A stretch of 33,911 nt of DNA from contig JAFYLE010000140.1 in assembly GCA_017537265.1 (NCBI GenBank), forward strand, positions 1-33,911, given 5' to 3'. The first letter of the stretch is position 1; each line of letters opens with the position of its first letter. Below, piece after piece: positions 30,949 through 33,911 of this stretch. The stretch is from Clostridia bacterium. Its GTDB lineage: Bacteria > Bacillota > Clostridia > Oscillospirales > SIG627. Both the position numbers and the translations under genes were made by a program. Under the pieces are notes generated by a model. That model did not search any database. It was not told where the DNA came from and saw only the letters and a list, made by a program, of their open reading frames with translations.

Positions 30949-32374
30949 GAGTGCCGAAACGGTGCGCGCCTTGCGCCTGTTTGAGGAGGCAAAGTCCGAC
31001 GCCGATTTGTATCGGGGCGCGAATTCTGTGGTGCTCGCTTTGTCGGGCGGCAAGGATTCCGTCTGTCTCTTCCATCTGTTGCGTACGGCGCTTCCGCAGT
31101 TTGGCATCACGCTTCTTGCCGCTCACGTCAACCACAACCTTCGTGGCAAGGAGGCCTTGCGTGACGAGGCGTTTTGTAAACGTCTCTGCGAGGAATACGG
31201 CGTGGAATACCGCGCTTTTTCAGTGGATGCCGCCGCTTTTTCCGAGAGGGAAGGCCTGTCGCTTGAGGCCGCTTGCCGCAGCCTTCGGTACGACGTGCTG
31301 TTAGACTTTTGCAAAGAGCGCGGCGCCCTGCTCGCCACCGCTCATACCAAGAGCGATCAGGCAGAGACTGTGCTTATGCAGATCTGCAAGGGTGGGGGAC
31401 TCACCTCGGCGTGCGGGATCGCAAAGTGCCGCGAGGACGGCGTGATCCGTCCCTTGCTCGGCTTCAGTACGCAGGACGTCAAGTGCTTGTGCCGCCATTT
31501 CTGCTGGGAGCACGTCACAGACTCCACCAACCGCTCTACGCGTTACCTTCGCAATTTTTACCGCGAAAAACTCCTTCCATTGCTTAAGAAGAAGAACCCC
31601 TCGGTCGAGGAGTGTCTTGCGCGCTTTTCGGAGAATTGCCGTGCAGAACACACGGCATATCAACGTCTTTCGCGCGAGTATCTGGCACAGCTCGGTCTGT
31701 ATCCCGCAAAGTCGCGCATGGATAAACAGACGCTTGCGGCTCTGGCAAACGATGCGTCCATGCATGCCGTTTTGTACGACGCGCTTTTGGGAATGCTCAC
31801 TTCTGCCGGATGTCGCACTCCGCTTTCTCAAAACGCGTTTTTGCGCGTAACGGAAGCGTTGAGGCGCCCCGCCCGCATCGGTGCACGCGTGCAGGTGGGA
31901 CAGGGTGTTTCCTTCGTGTTCGAGCAGGATTCGCTCTTCGTTTTCGCACATGACACGGGCGTGCGGGAACAGACTGAGCTTTGTGAGGGGGGGGCTTGTT
32001 TCGGTGACGCCGTGTTTTCCCTTGTGAAAGGGACTTTTTCCAAAGAAAGTGCAAAAGTTCACAAAATACACACAAGTGTGTACGTTTCATGTGATAAGAT
32101 AATAGGGTGTTTGAGCATTCGTTTGCGCCGCGCAGGCGATACGTACACCGTGCGAGGGCAAGAGCGCACGCTCAAAGACTTGTTTTCCACCCGCCGCATT
32201 CCGCAAGCCTTGCGCGACTCCTATCCGCTCGTCTGTGACGACGAGGGTGTCGTTTGGGTCCCGGGCGAGCTTGCCGCAGATCGCGTGCGTGCCGAAGAGG
32301 GCGTTCTTTTTAAACTTGAATTACAAAGCGGTTCGCTGTTTGAAGAACTGCAAAAAAGGAGACAATATGAGTGA
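30926..32374 (+). CDS. tilS: tRNA(Ile)-lysidine synthase
   Basis: TilS attaches lysine to C34 of the tRNA-Ile that reads AUA, using ATP. From ATG 30926 the protein is 482 residues; no strong ribosome binding site precedes this ATG, and GTG 30962 is another possible start. The PP-loop is LALSGGKDSVCLFHLL near residue 38, followed by LLAAHVNHNLRGKEALRDEAF and ATAHTKSDQAETVLMQICKGGGLTS. The TilS C-terminal domain is present (LRRAGDTYTVRGQERTLKDLFSTRRIP). Its 3' end overlaps hpt by 8 bases. tilS-hpt-ftsH is the standard order in Firmicutes. Confidence 0.94.
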   Translation: MKNRRRAESAETVRALRLFEEAKSDADLYRGANSVVLALSGGKDSVCLFHLLRTALPQFGITLLAAHVNHNLRGKEALRDEAFCKRLCEEYGVEYRAFSVDAAAFSEREGLSLEAACRSLRYDVLLDFCKERGALLATAHTKSDQAETVLMQICKGGGLTSACGIAKCREDGVIRPLLGFSTQDVKCLCRHFCWEHVTDSTNRSTRYLRNFYREKLLPLLKKKNPSVEECLARFSENCRAEHTAYQRLSREYLAQLGLYPAKSRMDKQTLAALANDASMHAVLYDALLGMLTSAGCRTPLSQNAFLRVTEALRRPARIGARVQVGQGVSFVFEQDSLFVFAHDTGVREQTELCEGGACFGDAVFSLVKGTFSKESAKVHKIHTSVYVSCDKIIGCLSIRLRRAGDTYTVRGQERTLKDLFSTRRIPQALRDSYPLVCDDEGVVWVPGELAADRVRAEEGVLFKLELQSGSLFEELQKRRQYE

Positions 32375-32948
32375 CATCATGAAGAAGGCCTCTGCCGCCG
32401 ATCTGGAGTCGGTCTTAATTGGCGAGGAAGAACTGCAGCAGATCTGCGATCGCGTCGCGAGCGAGATCAACGAGCATTATCGCGCCGCCGTAGAAGCGGG
32501 CGAAAAACTTTTGGTCATCGGCGTGCTCAAAGGCAGCATCATCTTCATGGCAGATATCTTGCGCCGCATCGATCTGCCGCTTCAAATCGAGTTTTTGCGC
32601 GCCTCGTCGTACGGCCGTTCCACCTCGTCCAGCGGCGTCGTGGCCATCTCTCAGGCGCCCGACCCCGCGTTGTTTAAAGACGTGCACGTTTTGGTCGTGG
32701 AGGATATTTTGGATACAGGCAACACACTCTATAAGGTGATGTCCGTGTTTAAGGAGCAGGGTGCCAAGAGCGTGGAACTCTGCACGCTTCTGGATAAACC
32801 TGCTCGTCGCGTTGCAGATATCACCGCACGCTTTGTCGGCCGTGAGATCCCGGATGCCTTCGTGGTCGGCTACGGATTGGATTATGCGGAGCATTACCGC
32901 AACCTGCCGATGATCGGCATCTTAAAGCCCGAGATCTACAGTGAGTAA
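32367..32948 (+). CDS. hpt: Hypoxanthine phosphoribosyltransferase
   Basis: This 193-residue enzyme salvages hypoxanthine and guanine with PRPP. ATG 32367 follows AAAAAAGGAG; the frame is open further upstream but lies inside tilS. The PRPP-binding loop is VLVVEDILDTGNTLYKV, preceded by GVLKGSIIFMADILRRI and FLRASSYGRSTSSSG. The C-terminal FVVGYGLDYAEHYRNLPMIGIL completes the family signature. It overlaps tilS and lies 34 bases before ftsH. Confidence 0.96.
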   Translation: MSDIMKKASAADLESVLIGEEELQQICDRVASEINEHYRAAVEAGEKLLVIGVLKGSIIFMADILRRIDLPLQIEFLRASSYGRSTSSSGVVAISQAPDPALFKDVHVLVVEDILDTGNTLYKVMSVFKEQGAKSVELCTLLDKPARRVADITARFVGREIPDAFVVGYGLDYAEHYRNLPMIGILKPEIYSE

Positions 32949-32982
32949 TTTTTAGTACATTCCCCGAGGAGAAGTAAGACCC

Positions 32983-33911
32983 ATGAAACAAAATGGAAAG
33001 ACAATTCTGTTCTATGCCGTGCTTATCATCGGCATCGTGCTCGTCTGCTCGATGCTCTTTACCGGCATGGAATCGAAAGGTCCCGAGTACAGTGACGTCA
33101 TCGCCGCCTTTGAAGAAGAGAAGGTGGAAAGCTTTGTCATCACCGTAAAGAACGACATCACCCTGACCTTGAAGGACGGCAGCAAGCTTCAGTATCGCCT
33201 GCGCGACCTCGGTTTGTTCTGGACGCAGGTCGGCGACTTGATCGACGAACAGCGTGCCGCGGGCATCATCAAGAATTACGATTTTGAAAAGCCGCAGGAG
33301 ACCCCATGGTGGCAAGACTTTTTGCCGTATGCTATCGTCATGGCGGTCATCGTGTTCCTTTGGATCTATATGATGCGCCAGATCGGCGGCGGCAAGGGCA
33401 GTAAGATCAATTCTTTCGGCCGTTCCCGAGCAAAACTTAACACCAACGATAAGAAGAAAGTCTATTTTTCCGACGTTGCCGGCGCAGATGAGGAGAAGGA
33501 AGAACTTCAGGAAGTTGTGGAGTTTTTGAAGAACCCCGCAAAGTTCCGCGAACTCGGCGCGCGCATTCCGCGCGGCATGCTTCTCGTTGGCCCTCCCGGT
33601 ACGGGTAAGACTCTGCTTGCCAAAGCAGTCGCAGGAGAAGCGGGCGTTCCGTTCTATTCCATTTCCGGTTCGGACTTTGTGGAGATGTACGTCGGCGTCG
33701 GCGCTTCCCGCGTACGCGATTTGTTTGATACCGCCAAGAAGACTGCGCCCTGCATCATCTTCATTGACGAGATCGACGCCGTCGGTCGTCACCGCGGCGC
33801 AGGCCTCGGCGGCGGACACGACGAGCGCGAACAGACCTTGAACCAAGTGCTTGTGGAAATGGACGGTTTCGAGACGGAAGAGGGCATCATCATCATGGCA
33901 GCCACCAACCG
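32983..33911 (+). CDS. ftsH: ATP-dependent zinc metalloprotease FtsH, N-terminal part
   Basis: The gene starts at ATG 32983 after GAGGAGAAG and runs off the window after about 309 codons. FtsH degrades membrane and regulatory proteins. The first helix is at about residues 7-27, an extracytoplasmic domain follows (about 28-105), then the second helix at about 108-128. The AAA+ module is present up to part of its length: [18 protein letters not shown], Walker A GPPGTGKT near residue 203, [17 protein letters not shown], Walker [12 protein letters not shown] near residue 258, and [11 protein letters not shown]. The zinc-protease domain lies outside the window. Confidence 0.97.
   Translation, partial: MKQNGKTILFYAVLIIGIVLVCSMLFTGMESKGPEYSDVIAAFEEEKVESFVITVKNDITLTLKDGSKLQYRLRDLGLFWTQVGDLIDEQRAAGIIKNYDFEKPQETPWWQDFLPYAIVMAVIVFLWIYMMRQIGGGKGSKINSFGRSRAKLNTNDKKKVYFSDVAGADEEKEELQEVVEFLKNPAKFRELGARIPRGMLLVGPPGTGKTLLAKAVAGEAGVPFYSISGSDFVEMYVGVGASRVRDLFDTAKKTAPCIIFIDEIDAVGRHRGAGLGGGHDEREQTLNQVLVEMDGFETEEGIIIMAATN

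Noticed and set aside
1-33911. CRISPR array, toxin-antitoxin pair, phage genes or rRNA
   Set aside because: No regularly spaced repeats, no recognised toxin or antitoxin, no phage structural genes and no rRNA sequence were seen.

Overview
The window looks like the chromosome of an anaerobic, moderately GC-rich member of the Clostridia (Firmicutes). The case rests on a rubrerythrin gene, the Bacillus/Clostridium gene order yybS-gdpP-rplI-dnaB followed by tilS-hpt-ftsH, a LytTR/DUF3021 pair, strong Shine-Dalgarno sites, SigA-type promoters with 16-17 bp spacers, and a palindromic intergenic repeat of a kind I associate with gut Clostridia. No closer taxonomic assignment is possible from the sequence alone.

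Layout. 1-603: 3' end of an unrecognised, possibly secreted protein. 712-3813 (+): COG2509-type FAD dehydrogenase, rubrerythrin, then a LytTR regulator overlapping a DUF3021 membrane protein. 3878-7783 (-): DUF1015 gene and valS. 7858-9899 (-): SanA/YdcF-like membrane protein followed by a CapA-family lipoprotein. 10035-10361 (-): MazG-like pyrophosphohydrolase. 10583-12961 (-): a tRNA-Arg(CCT) gene cut in two by a 2.3 kb insertion. 13185-16410 (+): serC, serA and class II fba. 16489-19225 (+): B subunit of a divergent type IIA topoisomerase, then yigZ. 19285-20377 (-): yihY and a small Cys-containing ORF. 20498-22250 (+): asnA, a small helical protein, rpmE. 22347-25888 (+): hflX overlapping the topoisomerase A subunit. 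25983-33911 (+): yybS, gdpP, rplI, dnaB, tilS, hpt and the start of ftsH.

The most interesting region is 10583-13001. The 5' half of a tRNA-Arg(CCT) lies at 12920-12961 and its matching 3' half at 10583-10626. The halves pair with each other in both the acceptor and the anticodon stems. They share an 11 bp direct repeat covering the anticodon loop, which looks like the crossover core of a site-specific integration. The inserted segment is AT-richer than its surroundings. It has no recognisable integrase but carries ATTAGCA repeats near both ends, including matching pairs 11 bp apart, as arm-type integrase sites would be. It also carries an alpha/beta hydrolase gene, a membrane-protein gene, a palindromic MITE-like repeat and a complete second tRNA-Arg(CCT). 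That second tRNA sits directly downstream of the native promoter and the orphaned 5' half, so the element appears to break the resident tRNA gene and supply a replacement from the captured promoter.

Elsewhere the genes are mainly housekeeping: serine synthesis (serC-serA), glycolysis (fba), asparagine synthesis (asnA), translation (valS, rpmE, rplI, tilS, hflX), replication and topology (dnaB, topoisomerase pair), c-di-AMP breakdown (gdpP), purine salvage (hpt) and proteolysis (ftsH). Several genes have strong hairpins between the upstream promoter and their own ribosome binding site.
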